Below, piece after piece: positions 35,759 to 46,826 of a stretch of DNA of 64,000 bases (its first letter is position 1; every line of letters starts with the position of its first letter). The stretch lies in the NCBI RefSeq assembly GCF_036373705.1, contig NC_089864.1, forward strand, positions 16,683,501 through 16,747,500, read 5' to 3'. The notes under the pieces are model-generated. The model was given only the letters and a program-made list of their open reading frames with translations, had not been told where the DNA came from and searched no databases. This DNA comes from Amia ocellicauda (taxonomy: Eukaryota; Chordata; Actinopteri; Amiiformes; Amiidae). A program made the translations under genes and the position numbers.

Positions 35759-35764
35759 AATAAA
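35759..35764 (+). terminator. Likely distal poly(A) signal of ZDHHC17
   Basis: AATAAA followed 20-50 bp later by GU-rich sequence (GCTGTGTTCC, ATGTTGCATTGTG). It is the last good signal before the oppositely oriented CSRP2 gene. Confidence 0.6.
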
Positions 35765-35785
35765 CCTGGCCTATGGTGTAATGAT

Positions 35786-36299
35786 GTTAAGCTGTGTTCC
35801 ATGTTGCATTGTGCACCCTCAATGGCCACTGCTGTGTGTGCCTACTGGAAATCGCCAATTAAAGAACCCAGGTGACGCACCCAGTGAACTGCAGCCTTCA
35901 TTTTAATTACCACTATGACAATTGGAAAGCAGCAGGGAACTCGCAGTTAGAGGAGAAGGAAAAAAAAAAAAAAAAAAAAAAACTGGGCATGCAGCAGATG
36001 TTAATCCTCACGTGTGTGAAGGGTTTTATGAGAGGTTATTACTAGATGCATGCATTCTTTCAAATTAGACCTCCACCAAAGCCCTTTTAATTATGTTAAA
36101 TTCTCTCAATCACAGTGCACAACTCTTACTAACTTATCTCATACTAGAGGATGTACATGAGAGCTTGAACAGACAAGCAGCAATATTCAATGGAATGGGT
36201 CCCAATATATTGTGCTTTAAGATGAATAAAACTTTCAAGAACTACGAACCATGGATAGTGTTAGCAAAGGTGTACAGCTGGGTCCTAAATACACAAAGT
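35786..36299. other. Gap between the convergent ZDHHC17 and CSRP2 3' ends
   Basis: About 0.5 kb with a 23-base A tract at 35960-35982 and no recognised gene. Confidence 0.6.
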
Positions 36300-36318
36300 A
36301 TTGTACAGTATGAAAAGA

Positions 36319-36324
36319 TTTATT
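36319..36324 (-). terminator. Poly(A) signal of CSRP2
   Basis: TTTATT on the plus strand is AATAAA on the minus strand, about 150 nt after the CSRP2 stop codon. The short 3'UTR is plausible for this gene. Confidence 0.7.
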
Positions 36325-36471
36325 CATTGCAAAATAGAAAGAAAAAGTCAGCCTTCATTTTGTACAGGAACCCCCACTCTCCCAGTTAAAAGGTATGCGT
36401 TTGAACAAAGGGTTTCACAGTCAGAGTAATATACAAAGCTATTTATCTTCGAAGATCATCAGAAGGCATTT

Positions 36472-36548
36472 TCACTGAGCATGAACGAGGGCTCCAGCCC
36501 CCTGGCCGTACCCAAATCCTTTGGGTCCAAAATTCTTAGCATAACAAG
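36472..36548 (-). CDS. csrp2: CSRP2 coding exon 5 (aa 169-193 and stop)
   Basis: Acceptor gttttgcag on the minus strand. It encodes [20 protein letters not shown] then VHAQ, with the last zinc ligand of LIM2 and the second Gly-rich repeat. Confidence 0.96.
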
Positions 36549-39500
36549 CTGCAAAACAAAAATGACCAGAAGTTAGTCGAGTGGGTCAGCAGGATCATAC
36601 CCAACAGAGCACAATGTTTAAAGCCACATTTAGATCTTCAATGAGTAGCCCGCTTAAGGATTACATTATAATCGTAAGAGCATACATTGATTGAAATTAA
36701 AAGGAGGTGCAAAGGGTCGAGTTGCCCACAGAGAACACACCACATTAGTTTCCTGCCCCTCTTAAAACTCTTCAAAATGACTTGTCGGTTGAGAATTTGG
36801 CTCATCTAAATGCAGCAGGTTTTATTCAGGTTATAAAACAACCACTTAGTCCTCCCGGCTTTTTTAAGAATATAAAGCACTGTTGAAAGAACCTCTAAAA
36901 GAAAACGGTTGTTGTGTGTTCACAGTGAACTACTAATAAAACCAGGCAGGAAAAAAATACAAATTAAGCCATTCCACAAATTAAATGACAGATCCGTGCA
37001 TTCTAAGCTTGGGGAAATGTTAAATTGGATCTGTGGGTTTTCAAACCACTACCAATGAAAGACATGTGCAACAGTTTAGATAAATGCTGCTTGATCGAAT
37101 CATGGATAATCGTTAGACAGCACTGCCAAAGTGCAGAAACCACCATATACAGGATTTACAAAACAATCCCAACACAGACACACAAGCTACATTGTATGGA
37201 CATTTAACCATGTTCTTAGGCTACAGTAAAGAAATAAAATGTTAGGATTCTGACCTTCAAAGAAGCACAGGAGAACTAGAAAGTCTGAACACATGCCTGG
37301 TATTTTTATTACCCTTTTAAACTTGTAAACCCAAGTTACTGAAATAAGACCAGTATTTTGGGGAAGAAACTGAGAAAAATTGAACACTAGATTTTGACTA
37401 ATTCATGTCTAAAAGAGGACCCTTTTGTAGCATTTAGTGCAAGATCACACTGATCTGCTGTTCTGTGTGATAGAGAGCATGACTGTACGTTCCACCTAAT
37501 CGGTCACAGGATGTGGGAGACCGAAGTAGTGGAATGCATGATGCAATATCAGTTACACTGTGTACCAGTAGCAACTTGTTCAGCTCGCTCTAGCCAATCC
37601 TATTTACATTATGACGTGCAGCAGTTTATTCTTCTCTATATTTTATCAACTCTGCTCCACCTCTTATAAACTGGAGTCATGGAGGAAGAAAAATACAAAA
37701 ACGTTGTCCTCCAAATGGGGAGAATGTACTACATAGCAAATGTAGATATGTTGACGCACTTTTCTTTAACAATACATTCGATTTCACCTCCTCAGTTTTC
37801 CCAAAAGGTCCAACCCCAGGATGAGATCTTACCTTTGCAGTAGATCTCTCCCTCCTTCTCGGTCTGAGTCGTTGACTCCAAGCTCTTCCCACACTTGGCA
37901 CAGCGGAAGCAGTTTTTGTGCCAGGGCTGCAGACAATTACACAATTCACAATGTAAACTGCTGAGCAAAGACTTCTGCACTTTTAAATATAGGTTCCAAA
38001 CAATTAAATGTTAACGAGGGCTAGAACATTGCACGAGCAGAAACCCACTAAATTCTGACTCAATTTAAATCGACTGGAACATATCCAGATATGTTGACGG
38101 GGTGGAGTCGTACAACATAAAACATGCCATTATTGAAATCCTAGCAACCAAAACATTAATACATTGTCTTACAGAATCTCCACACTAATTTCAAAACCGT
38201 AAGTTTACAAGATACTGCAGAGAACTCTCAGTATTGCTTCTCATAGAATCATCCTTCCCTTCCTCCTTACCTTTCCTGCTCCCACGATTTTCTCCGCAGC
38301 ATAAACAGACTCTCCACACCTGGCACACTTGTCAGAGCCTCCAAACTTCTGGGCAAACTTGGAGGGGTTGGCATTTGTGGTTGGTTTATGATCCTGAGTT
38401 CTACATTTTAAAAAGATGCATAAACTCCATTACAATTTAACCTTTGCACTTTTTTCCAGGAGGTTGTAAATGCCTGGGTTATGTTGTTGGGAAAGCTGCT
38501 TAATGAGGCAGAATCGCATGCCTTTTTCCTCGGCCTGAATGGCCAATATTGTACTCCACATCAGAGAGATTAAGGTCAGCAATGCATCACAGGAGCAGAG
38601 GTTACATAACGAACGCTTTCATAAGAAGTCAACTGAATACTGTAGGACTCCCTATAAAGCCTCAATTGCACGAGTATTAAAAAGTTACAAGTTAATTGTA
38701 AACAATTTAACTAAACAGGATGGGAAACTAAAGTCCAACAGAACATTTTCAAAATAGTTTAAATAAATGTATCTTTCTGGATGCAAAAACAAAAGCCTAC
38801 ATGCATTATTTATTCCTCATGCATTTCAAGCGATTTAATAAAAATGTAAAGTACTTTAACTTTCCTTATGCAGAGGACATTTCAGACTTTGCATTTGTAC
38901 AATAATACCTCTCTGACCCTCCCTAGAGACAAAGCCTAAAGAGAAATTCAGTCCCTGCGCCCAATTCAACACTCACTCCTCTGGCTTGATGCCCAGTCTC
39001 TCTCCTCTGTCCATGTTGAGGGTCCCAGCCCCCTGGCCATAGCCATAGCCCTTCGGTCCGTACTTCTTCCCATAGCAGGACTTGCAGTAAATCTCCGTGT
39101 CATGAATGGCCAGGGTGGTGCTGTCTAGACCCTTTCTGCACACCACTGCAACAAAATATAAAATCAGAGGTTGACCACTTCTGCAATGTGATTAAAGCAC
39201 CTGCAACATTGTGTAAATTATAAGTTTTCCATGAATGGAAGGCACTATATTATCCAAATACATAAAGGTATTCTAGGATTTCTATACGAGGGAAGAGGAA
39301 ATAACCAGAAAACACTCGTGGGTCAAAGCCCAAATTCAGAAAATGGGCAGAGGAACAAAAAAAATAATTCAAACAGGGCTGCCAATAGTCAGATCTTGAA
39401 CCAACAAAGTTAGGCAATGAGTTCTTGGTTTTTAAATCACCGATTAAATTTTACTGCTTTGGTGCGAATCCACCAAGTTAAATAGGGATTAGCTTGTTAC

Positions 39501-40813
39501 CCAGTTATCTACCCGGTGTAAAATCTCAAGCACAGAATCTTGGCAAAGACCTGAATTACCCTTTGGTTTACTTATATAACCTAAATCCATGACCATTATA
39601 TTAGTATAAATAGTGATATACAAGTTACTGCACACAATTCCTTGCAGATGCTAAATCTACAACAGATCAAATTTGTCAAAATTACTTTTGTTAAATCCTC
39701 CTCTTCCCTGGTGATAAATTAGATTGCACCTCTGTGAGGAAGAGAGATGCCGAGCATTGACAGAGCCAAGAGGAACCCCACAACATTGTGCGGTCTCTGC
39801 AGTGCATATAGGTCAATTTTGGCCACCAAAATTGTAACCTTCTCTAGGAACCTGGCTTCAATACAAGACAGTCAAGTTTCCAACCACGCACTTCAGGAAG
39901 GTTAGTAGACAATAACACATTAAAAGAAGCAAAACAGCCCATTAAACCGTCTGCCACCTGCAGGTGCCTAAGATCATGAAAGGGGCAACAGCTCAAGTCT
40001 GTTTCAAAGCAGACACTGGTAAAGTTTATTAAATTGTGGTTATTACAGAACAAATCACCCATACCATTAAATTTTACAGTAATATTTTACATACACCTTC
40101 AAAACTCAACAGTCCACTCTGCTCTCCTGGACTTTAACACACTCTCACAGCAATACAAAAGGGAAGGGAAGCAGATGCTCTTCCATCTTCGGCAGGTGGG
40201 GACAAAGCAGCTTTTGTAACATCAATTCCATTAAAATAAACACTTTATAAAAGACCCGTTTGTCTGCCTTTCAAAACAGCCAGGCACTAATCCAAAGCAT
40301 GTGTGTTGTGTTACAGCTGCGTCCCAGAAAGGAACAATGTGGGGAAGTGAAGGTTAACCCAAAACATCTTCACTTGTGAAAACAGAACATCCTTTAATAT
40401 AGGTCAGCATAGGTACTCACAAACATGGGTAGCCATCAGGTTTAAAACCAACCTCATTTAAAATCTCTATTTTCTACCTGGAAATCTATTACTTGGTTGA
40501 TATATGGGGAAAGGCTAACATTGCAATTTCAAGAATGAGTAAAAGGCAGAAACGGGCTTTGCACTTTTACTGGAACAGATTGTGTACAGATTCATCTATA
40601 ACAGATAAATAACTAGCAAGTTATGGCAAGTTAAATGGCAAGTGCTTTAAATAATGGAGAATTATTTCGTCCCAGGAAGCAAAACAAAACAAAGTACTTA
40701 CTGCAGAGAAAACAGCATTTGTGGAAGCTTTTCCCATCACACTGCACCTCCTCAGCGTGGTACACGGTCCTCTGACAGGCTGCACATTTGTTTCCACCTC
40801 CCCAGTTTGGCAT
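36472..40813 (-). CDS. csrp2: CSRP2 (cysteine and glycine-rich protein 2), 5 coding exons, 193 aa
   Basis: This small two-LIM-domain protein binds alpha-actinin/zyxin and actin filaments and acts as an SRF/GATA cofactor in smooth-muscle and related cells. Join on the minus strand: 40813-40702, 39145-38977, 38400-38271, 37926-37833, 36548-36472. The total is 582 nt and the 193-residue protein has the same length as human CSRP2. LIM1 zinc ligands are Cys10, Cys13, His31, Cys34, Cys37, Cys40, Cys58 and Cys61. LIM2 ligands are Cys119, Cys122, His140, Cys143, Cys146, Cys149, Cys167 and Cys170. Each LIM domain is followed by a Gly-rich repeat (GYGYGQGAG and GFGYGQGAG); KKYGPK at 64-69 is the family nuclear signal. 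The C-terminus ALVHAQ points to CSRP2 rather than CSRP1 or CSRP3. A non-coding first exon lies upstream near 43.4 kb. Confidence 0.97.
37833..37926 (-). CDS. csrp2: CSRP2 coding exon 4 (aa 138-169)
   Basis: Acceptor tctgcag and donor gtaaga on the minus strand. It encodes [20 protein letters not shown] through EGEIYCK, the core of LIM2. Confidence 0.97.
38271..38400 (-). CDS. csrp2: CSRP2 coding exon 3 (aa 94-137)
   Basis: It encodes [20 protein letters not shown] to AEKIVGAGK, the linker and start of LIM2, with donor gtaagg. The acceptor is aaatgtag at the 38400 side. A second AG seven bases further in would put the rest out of frame with exon 2, so it was rejected. Confidence 0.94.
38977..39145 (-). 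CDS. csrp2: CSRP2 coding exon 2 (aa 38-94)
   Basis: Acceptor tgttgcag and donor gtgagt. It encodes the second half of LIM1 from [16 protein letters not shown] to YCKSC, the [15 protein letters not shown] stretch and [13 protein letters not shown]. Confidence 0.97.
39146..40701 (-). other. CSRP2 intron 2
   Basis: About 1.6 kb of AT-rich sequence between coding exons 1 and 2, with gtaagt and tgcag ends. No gene or clear repeat was recognised. Confidence 0.7.
40702..40813 (-). CDS. csrp2: CSRP2 coding exon 1 (aa 1-38)
   Basis: It starts with [20 protein letters not shown] and includes His31 of LIM1; the donor is gtaagt. The acceptor ttcag lies 7 bp before the ATG, so this exon follows a non-coding first exon. 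Confidence 0.97.
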
Positions 40814-40820
40814 TTTGACA

Positions 40821-43386
40821 CTGAAGAGGCAAAAAGAACAGGTACAACCGTGCTTAAATGGAGGTGCTTCTCAAGTAGGAAGTTTGAGGTTAACAAGTCC
40901 TTCCGGTTTCTGGCTGAATCACCTTCCTCATTCTATACAAGTCACCAGTAATAAGAAACTTGTATACTGTGTACACAATGCATTTTGGCAACAATCTAGA
41001 AAACCATGGAGAATTTTAAATTTTACATTCTTAAACCATACAAGAATGTAGTGTTTGGCCTTATTCTTAGTGGCGTTAGGACAACAGATCCATGTGCACA
41101 TGCCATTTCGCTGTGGGATTCAAAGTCAGTCAACTTTAATAAAACTGCTTAATCCCTGCATGCGGAACTGCCGCTCTCCAAAATTTCTGCCAATTTAAGC
41201 AAGATAAAATTTGTTACAATATAATTTAAGCTCGGAATCTGTGGTTCCATATTAGTTTGTTTGCAAATAGACCCCACTCCTGAAAGCATTTTTTTTTTCC
41301 CTAGAAATATAACCCCTAAAGTCTACATATTTGGACAATGGATTCAGTAGTCTTCAATAGTATAATGTTGTGGAGGTCTATACATCTAACAGACTAGTAC
41401 ATCTAAGTTTACTACCCCTCCCTGGGAAAGCAAAAATCCTTGGTGCATTTCAACACTTTGTGACTCTCTCAGTCTACAAAACGCTATTCACTCTTCAATG
41501 CATTCCATTACAGTAAATATGCAACATTCAGAAAGACTAAATATCTCTGGCATCAACTCAGTCAAAAGAAAAGTTTGAACTATTTTTACAACACAAAAGG
41601 ACTCTCATTCTTGGCCCTTTTCACAGATTATAATCAAAGTTTGCACCAACATCATTCTACCAAGGTCTTGCTTAATGCTGTACCTGCTGATCGGTTGCAT
41701 TTAACACCAGCCTACATTGCAGTGCCTTTTAAAGACCATTCAGCTGGATTTTTCATTTTGAGGGAGACCCAAAAAAAATTGAACACATTTCTTTAATGAG
41801 TCTTTGGTTGCGGTGAAGTTAATCACTGAAGTCTGAAGGCGCTAAACATCCTCTCCTTCTGCAGGAGTACAGACTTTTCATATATATTTTTTTAATTACA
41901 TAAACCGCTTTCAAAGCTGGGAATAAAAGGTCTAGTAAAGCTCATTCCATTCCCCTGGTAAACATTAGGCACAATCATCAGTATTACACATATTAGAGAG
42001 TATCTTTTAGTTAAAAAAAAAAAAAAAAAAACTCGGCACAGCATGATATTTAGTTAAGAAATGTTCTGCATCAGCTACTTTTTACAGTAGGGGGCTATAA
42101 CAAGTTTAGGAACCAATACTAAATCCAGATGAGTGTAAATGAAAGTACTGACATTATGAAAGAGGACGTTAGATCAGTGAAAAAACTTTTCAAGCGAGGC
42201 CTGCAATACAAAAAATGCAATACTGCTCATTAAAGAAGTTCCTGGGTATGGTATTATGTAGATTATAGCATCTTTTTAATGGTTCTATGTAGCCTTAAAT
42301 GAGTTACCTAGATTATAGCATCTTTTTAATGGTTCTAGATCTTGCATACATTGGGAAGAAGACAGAAATCAAAGCATTTCCCAAAGACCATGTTGGACTA
42401 GAGGCATTTGAGACTAACCACCAGAAACGGGTGACTGAATCAAAAATGGTCCAAGGATTCCCATTAAAAACATCCGATAGGCCTACAGTACAAGTTATTC
42501 TCACATTGCACTTCCCCCATTGTAACCCTCACAATCAAGCAGGACTTTACACAGGATGCGGGCTTGTATAAACCCCAGTGTGTCACAAGGAAAGACCATT
42601 TCTGCAACCAAAGGAAGCGTTAGAACAATGAGCCCCATCCAATGCACAGAAAACCATGCTCTGAAGCCTCATTTGACAAGTTGTATTTTTCTTGCCAAAG
42701 GAACCGCTGGAATAAGCGCCTGTCACGTCCTGCGCAATATCAGACTGTGTACCTGAACCCCATGTACTAAAGCAGTCACCAGGGGCAAATCTGGTTCAGG
42801 CCCCCAAAAATAGGTAGCACACCTTGAACACCTGAGAGCAGTGACGCCGGAGCGGCTGTGAAGTGTGCGTAATGACGTGCCTTCCCCGAGACCACACGAC
42901 AGGTTAACACGCAATGCATGTACGCATCTCCATGTCCATTACACATCTATTCTTAATAATGAATGAAAACATGTACAATTAACCACACACTGAAGTCAAC
43001 AATGTACAAATAAGGGTGAGAAACCAGTTACACAATTTGCAGTTTCCATGCTGAAGCAGACCCACTCTTCCCCAGGTTAGACAGAGCCTGCGTGAGACGG
43101 CACAAAGAAACCAAGGCGGCGTTCTCGTAAAGCGCAGGCCTGCACAGCTCTGCGCCGCTCGGCCAATGGGAACGGAGGGATTCCGCACATCTGCGCAACG
43201 AGAACGCCGCGGCCACATTGCGTGAAGCTGCCGTGCGGTGCTGATGGAGAAACAGACGCACAACTGAAAACACTAAAATGCGAATTCAAAATCCCTACAA
43301 ACCGACCGCTATCGTCAAATATCAGTCGCCGGGAATGAAAATGAAAAGGAAAAGGAAACGAAAACAAGCCTGCCGTCCTCACCTAC
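40821..43386 (-). other. CSRP2 intron 1
   Basis: A 2.6-kb intron between the non-coding first exon and the ATG exon. It has an A tract near 42012 and a 50-bp tandem duplication at 42251-42350. The 5' part (about 43080-43386) is CpG-rich and probably belongs to the promoter island. Confidence 0.75.
42251..42350. repeat. Two tandem 50-bp units sharing a 29-bp identical core
   Basis: The core starting TAGATTATAGCATCTTTTTA and ending GGTTCTA occurs at 42259-42287 and again at 42309-42337. The remaining bases of each unit differ. Confidence 0.85.
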
Positions 43387-43480
43387 CTTCACCGCAGCCT
43401 CTGCCCGCACCGCCGCCGCTGCGCCGCTATTTGAGCCGGGAGGAGGGGCCTGAGCAGCTGGGTGGAGTTATGGAAGAGCC
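43080..43480 (-). promoter_or_regulatory. CSRP2 CpG-rich promoter and non-coding exon 1
   Basis: A GC- and CpG-rich block in an AT-rich setting. On the minus strand, a non-coding first exon ends at 43387 with ...GGTGAAG followed by a gtaggt donor. Upstream lie a TATA-like TCAAATAG near 43430, a C-rich CCCCTCCTCCC stretch and a CACCC motif. The transcription start is not fixed by sequence. Confidence 0.6.
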
Positions 43481-43946
43481 CCAGGCCAGGCCAAGGCTAA
43501 GGCAACACAGGACATTAAAAAAAAAGTGAATTATGACGCCAGCAGCTGCATGCAAGTAATTATATAATTATGAAAAACGTTGTATTAGCTTGTAATTAAT
43601 CACTGCTGTCCATTGTTAACATGAATCAAATAAATGCACACAGACCTAGGCAGTATTTTCTTTACTTGTCTAGTGTTCATATACTGAAAGAATTATGATT
43701 GAAAAAACAGCTTAATTAGACAGATTTCCACTAGGATCACATGAGCAGTAAAGAGTGCTCTTCTGTCAGACTTTCTGATATGAAACCCTTTTGAAAGAAA
43801 GTTGTGTCCTGTGACAGCCCAGTAGAACTCTGTTGGTTTTCTTTATTTTAATCAGCAAGGCAATTAACTCTTGCCACGCTGCCCAAAGTATAATGTTAGG
43901 TATAAGACCATCTTCAAAATGAAACAGGCAGTTCTCCATGTTGCAG

Positions 43947-44003
43947 AAAGAAGGAAAACCCAAGCTCTGGGTGACCCGGCCAAGAAAAAGGAACCGGCCA
44001 TCT
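43947..44003 (+). other. Exon-like 57-bp segment of unknown meaning
   Basis: It is bounded by an acceptor-like ttctccatgttgcag and a donor gtaagt. It is 57 bp, a multiple of three, and open (KEGKPKLWVTRPRKRNRPS), and it is richer in GC than its surroundings. I recognise no protein family and no partner exon, so it may be a lncRNA exon or chance. Confidence 0.2.
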
Positions 44004-44837
44004 GTAAGTAGACTTCAAGAGATCCCCTTGTTCATCTTTTTTGAGTGTTGCATACCAATGTTAATAAATGTTAAAATACAGACACATTTTACTGCTACTA
44101 ACCTACTTACTGTCACATGCTATCAGGTATGCTTCATACACTAAACTGTCAGAAAGAGCAAGACAACTAATTAGAAAACTGCACTTTTCTAACTAGCAAC
44201 CGGAAGGAGTGTTAAATTCAATCTTACATTTTATTTCTCCAAGGCAAATACAACCAGAAAGAGATATCTTTGAAATGTTATGATGGGCAGTGTGGAATCT
44301 CAAAAACCTTTGTAGATATGATGCCTGAGTCTCTAGGAAGGTGACATAATCAAACAGAGAGATTTTGGCGCCTGTTAAAGTCTGTAACAGTATCATGTAA
44401 AACTACTCTTTTGATCTTTGATCAAGTTAATACATTTTTTCTTTGAAAAGCCAACCACACATTTTATTTAAATAATAGTCTGTGAAAAATAATAATTTAA
44501 ATAGCCTTATTAGGTCTTATTATCAGACAGATCTGTGAAATGTGCAAAAGCAAAGATGAGAGAGGCTTGTATTGTTGTATAACAGGCATATACTTTTTTT
44601 TTATATATAATCCATGAATAGAAGTATGTGAATATCATATTTATAAAAATGAGGATTAAGCATAGAAATGTAGGGGTAGTGTTCAAAGTCAAAGCACGGC
44701 AACAAGGAGTATAATATCATAGTTTAGTTAAATGATAAACAATTAGCAGTTAATTTGTCATGCACTCAGGGAGGCATGAGGAACTGATGTGTAGAAACTG
44801 TTGAGGATGGAAGTAGTAATAATTTATTATGGGCATG

Positions 44838-44912
44838 TACTACTACTAGTTCTAATACTTGAACTACTACTACTTCTGCTGCTGCTAATACTACTACTAA
44901 TAATAATATAAC
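44838..44912. repeat. Imperfect (CTA/CTG/AAT) trinucleotide repeat
   Basis: Several short runs of ACT, CTG and AATA triplets with interruptions. Confidence 0.8.
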
Positions 44913-46651
44913 ATTTATAGACTTGGATGCACTCCTCAGAATGTAAATACCAGTTTGTAGAATTATAGGTGTAGCGTTTTTGTGCCCATACAACGTATAT
45001 CAAATTAGACATTAGTTCTTGATCATTTCCTGATAAATATGGTCAAGCAAGCTGTAAATTGAACCTCTGTTGTTGCTTATGACATTTTTTCTGTTCACAG
45101 CACAGGCCTATTGTTTGCACAATGCATCTGTGTGTAAAATACATTAATCAGTGGTAATGGTATACATGAGTCAGGCTGCCCACACAGACCATGATGTCAC
45201 GAACGGTAGTGATAGATGTTTTTTGGATTTACAGTTTGTACTATTCCTGCCAGAACAGACTTTTTTTTTTGTATGTGGTGAATCTTATGACATGTATTTT
45301 ATTGATGGAGTGCTTTATTTTATGTAGTGCATAGCATAGTTTGTAATAGAAAATGTGTATTTAACAGAGAGTGTGAAATTGCTATGCCACTTACTCAGTT
45401 TGGATGAAAACCTTTAAAAATATGCTTAAAAAAAACATTTGCTCACATACTAAATATAAGAGTGTTGGAAATAAACACAAAGCTTAACAGTGAGCTTTAA
45501 TCTAGTCTCCAGATAGCAGGTCATATTTCTCAGGATTTCACTACGACTGGACGATAATGATGTCATCTTAGTGTAATTTATTATTATTCAAAATATTTTA
45601 AACAGAGATAAACAACTTCTACTCCTCCAGTTCACAAATATATCTCAATTGTGTGGCTAAGATATATAATATGGGGGTGTACAAACGTGCCTAAAAAAGT
45701 GAACTGTTTTGCTATATGTAGAGATTTAAAGGAAATCAGATCCAAATCAACATATGATCATTGTTTTAGCTGGGGCTTTGTGGTGGCGTGTGTTTAAGAC
45801 CTCTGTGTGCTGTGAAAAGCACAGGAATTCAGAATACACCATTGTTTGTGAGGTTGTTGATTCAGATACACAATCAAACTTTTGAAAAGATGTGTTTTCC
45901 CCCGAGTATAAATGCTGCATGCAAGCCCATAAATTCTAATTATTTTCTGGACAATTAGAGTAAAGTTTTATTTGTGGCAATTTAGTGGCAAAGTGTTTAG
46001 TTTATTCTGTGACCTAGTAAATACTTCCTTTTTAACAACCAATAACTGAACTTTAGAAAGACGGTACATAACACTCACTTAACACACCAGCTGATGTTTG
46101 CCTTACCTCTCAGAAAAGTTCTTTATTATTGCTTTGGGACATAAAAACATGCTTTATATTTTTTTAATAATTTCCCTCCTCTAAGTTGATCTTGGAGGGG
46201 AAAAGTGGACTTGTAGAAACTGTCACATGTCCAGTCAAACACCTTGTGTGTTGAAGGACATTCTTGCCTGGTTTGTAATGTGGTCAGTAAACTTCCCAGA
46301 AATCTGAGCAACCCACAGACAGCTGAATGGTACACTGAGTACCATATGAAATACCAACTAATATTTTTATTTATTTATTTTTAAAGAGTTAAAATCAACC
46401 CAGACTGAATCAGTCAGGCAGTATTTGTAATCATGTTACATAATTTCATTTTATTTACCCTATTCCAATGATCCATTATAATTTGGATCAAATAATTAAT
46501 CGCTTACTGTTTGACTTGTGATTTGTTTTCAGATTAACATCAAAGCCTTTGTGAGAAAACTGAATCTGGAAAAATCAATTTCCTTATTAATAAATGTATA
46601 AACATCTTTTATGACTTTTCAGTAACTGTGTAGTAAAGTGTCCATGTAGGG

Positions 46652-46826
46652 CAGGGGTGGCCAACTCCTGGAGAGCCGCAGTGCCTTCGGTTTTTTATCA
46701 AGCTCATTAACTACTTAATTGAGACAGTTATTGGGCTTAATTAGTCAAACCTCCCATCTGCTCAAGGTATCCAGTGGTTGATTTTGAGAGACTGTAGCTC
46801 TCCAGGAACAGGGTTGGCCACCCCTT
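46652..46826. mobile_element. hAT-like MITE, 175 bp
   Basis: Imperfect inverted ends: left CAGGGGTGGCCAACTCCTGG then AGAGC; right, read in reverse, AAGGGGTGGCCAACCCTG then TTCCTGGAGAGC. It is flanked by an imperfect 8-bp duplication, ATGTAGGG and ATATAGGT (6 of 8 match), as expected of an old hAT insertion. The interior is non-coding. Confidence 0.7.

Larger units (their letters stand above)
32966..35785 (+). other. zdhhc17: ZDHHC17 3'UTR (end inferred)
   Basis: About 2.8 kb of AT-rich sequence follows the stop codon, with a (GGA)n tract, several T runs and two Pumilio-type elements (34324-34331 and 34577-34584). The most convincing poly(A) signal is AATAAA at 35759-35764, followed by a GU-rich stretch. 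An earlier AATAAA at 34734-34739 before a T-rich run could give a shorter transcript. Confidence 0.6.

Noticed and set aside
35960..35982. 23-base A tract as the tail of a processed pseudogene
   Set aside because: No coding or target-site-duplication structure is visible upstream of the tract.
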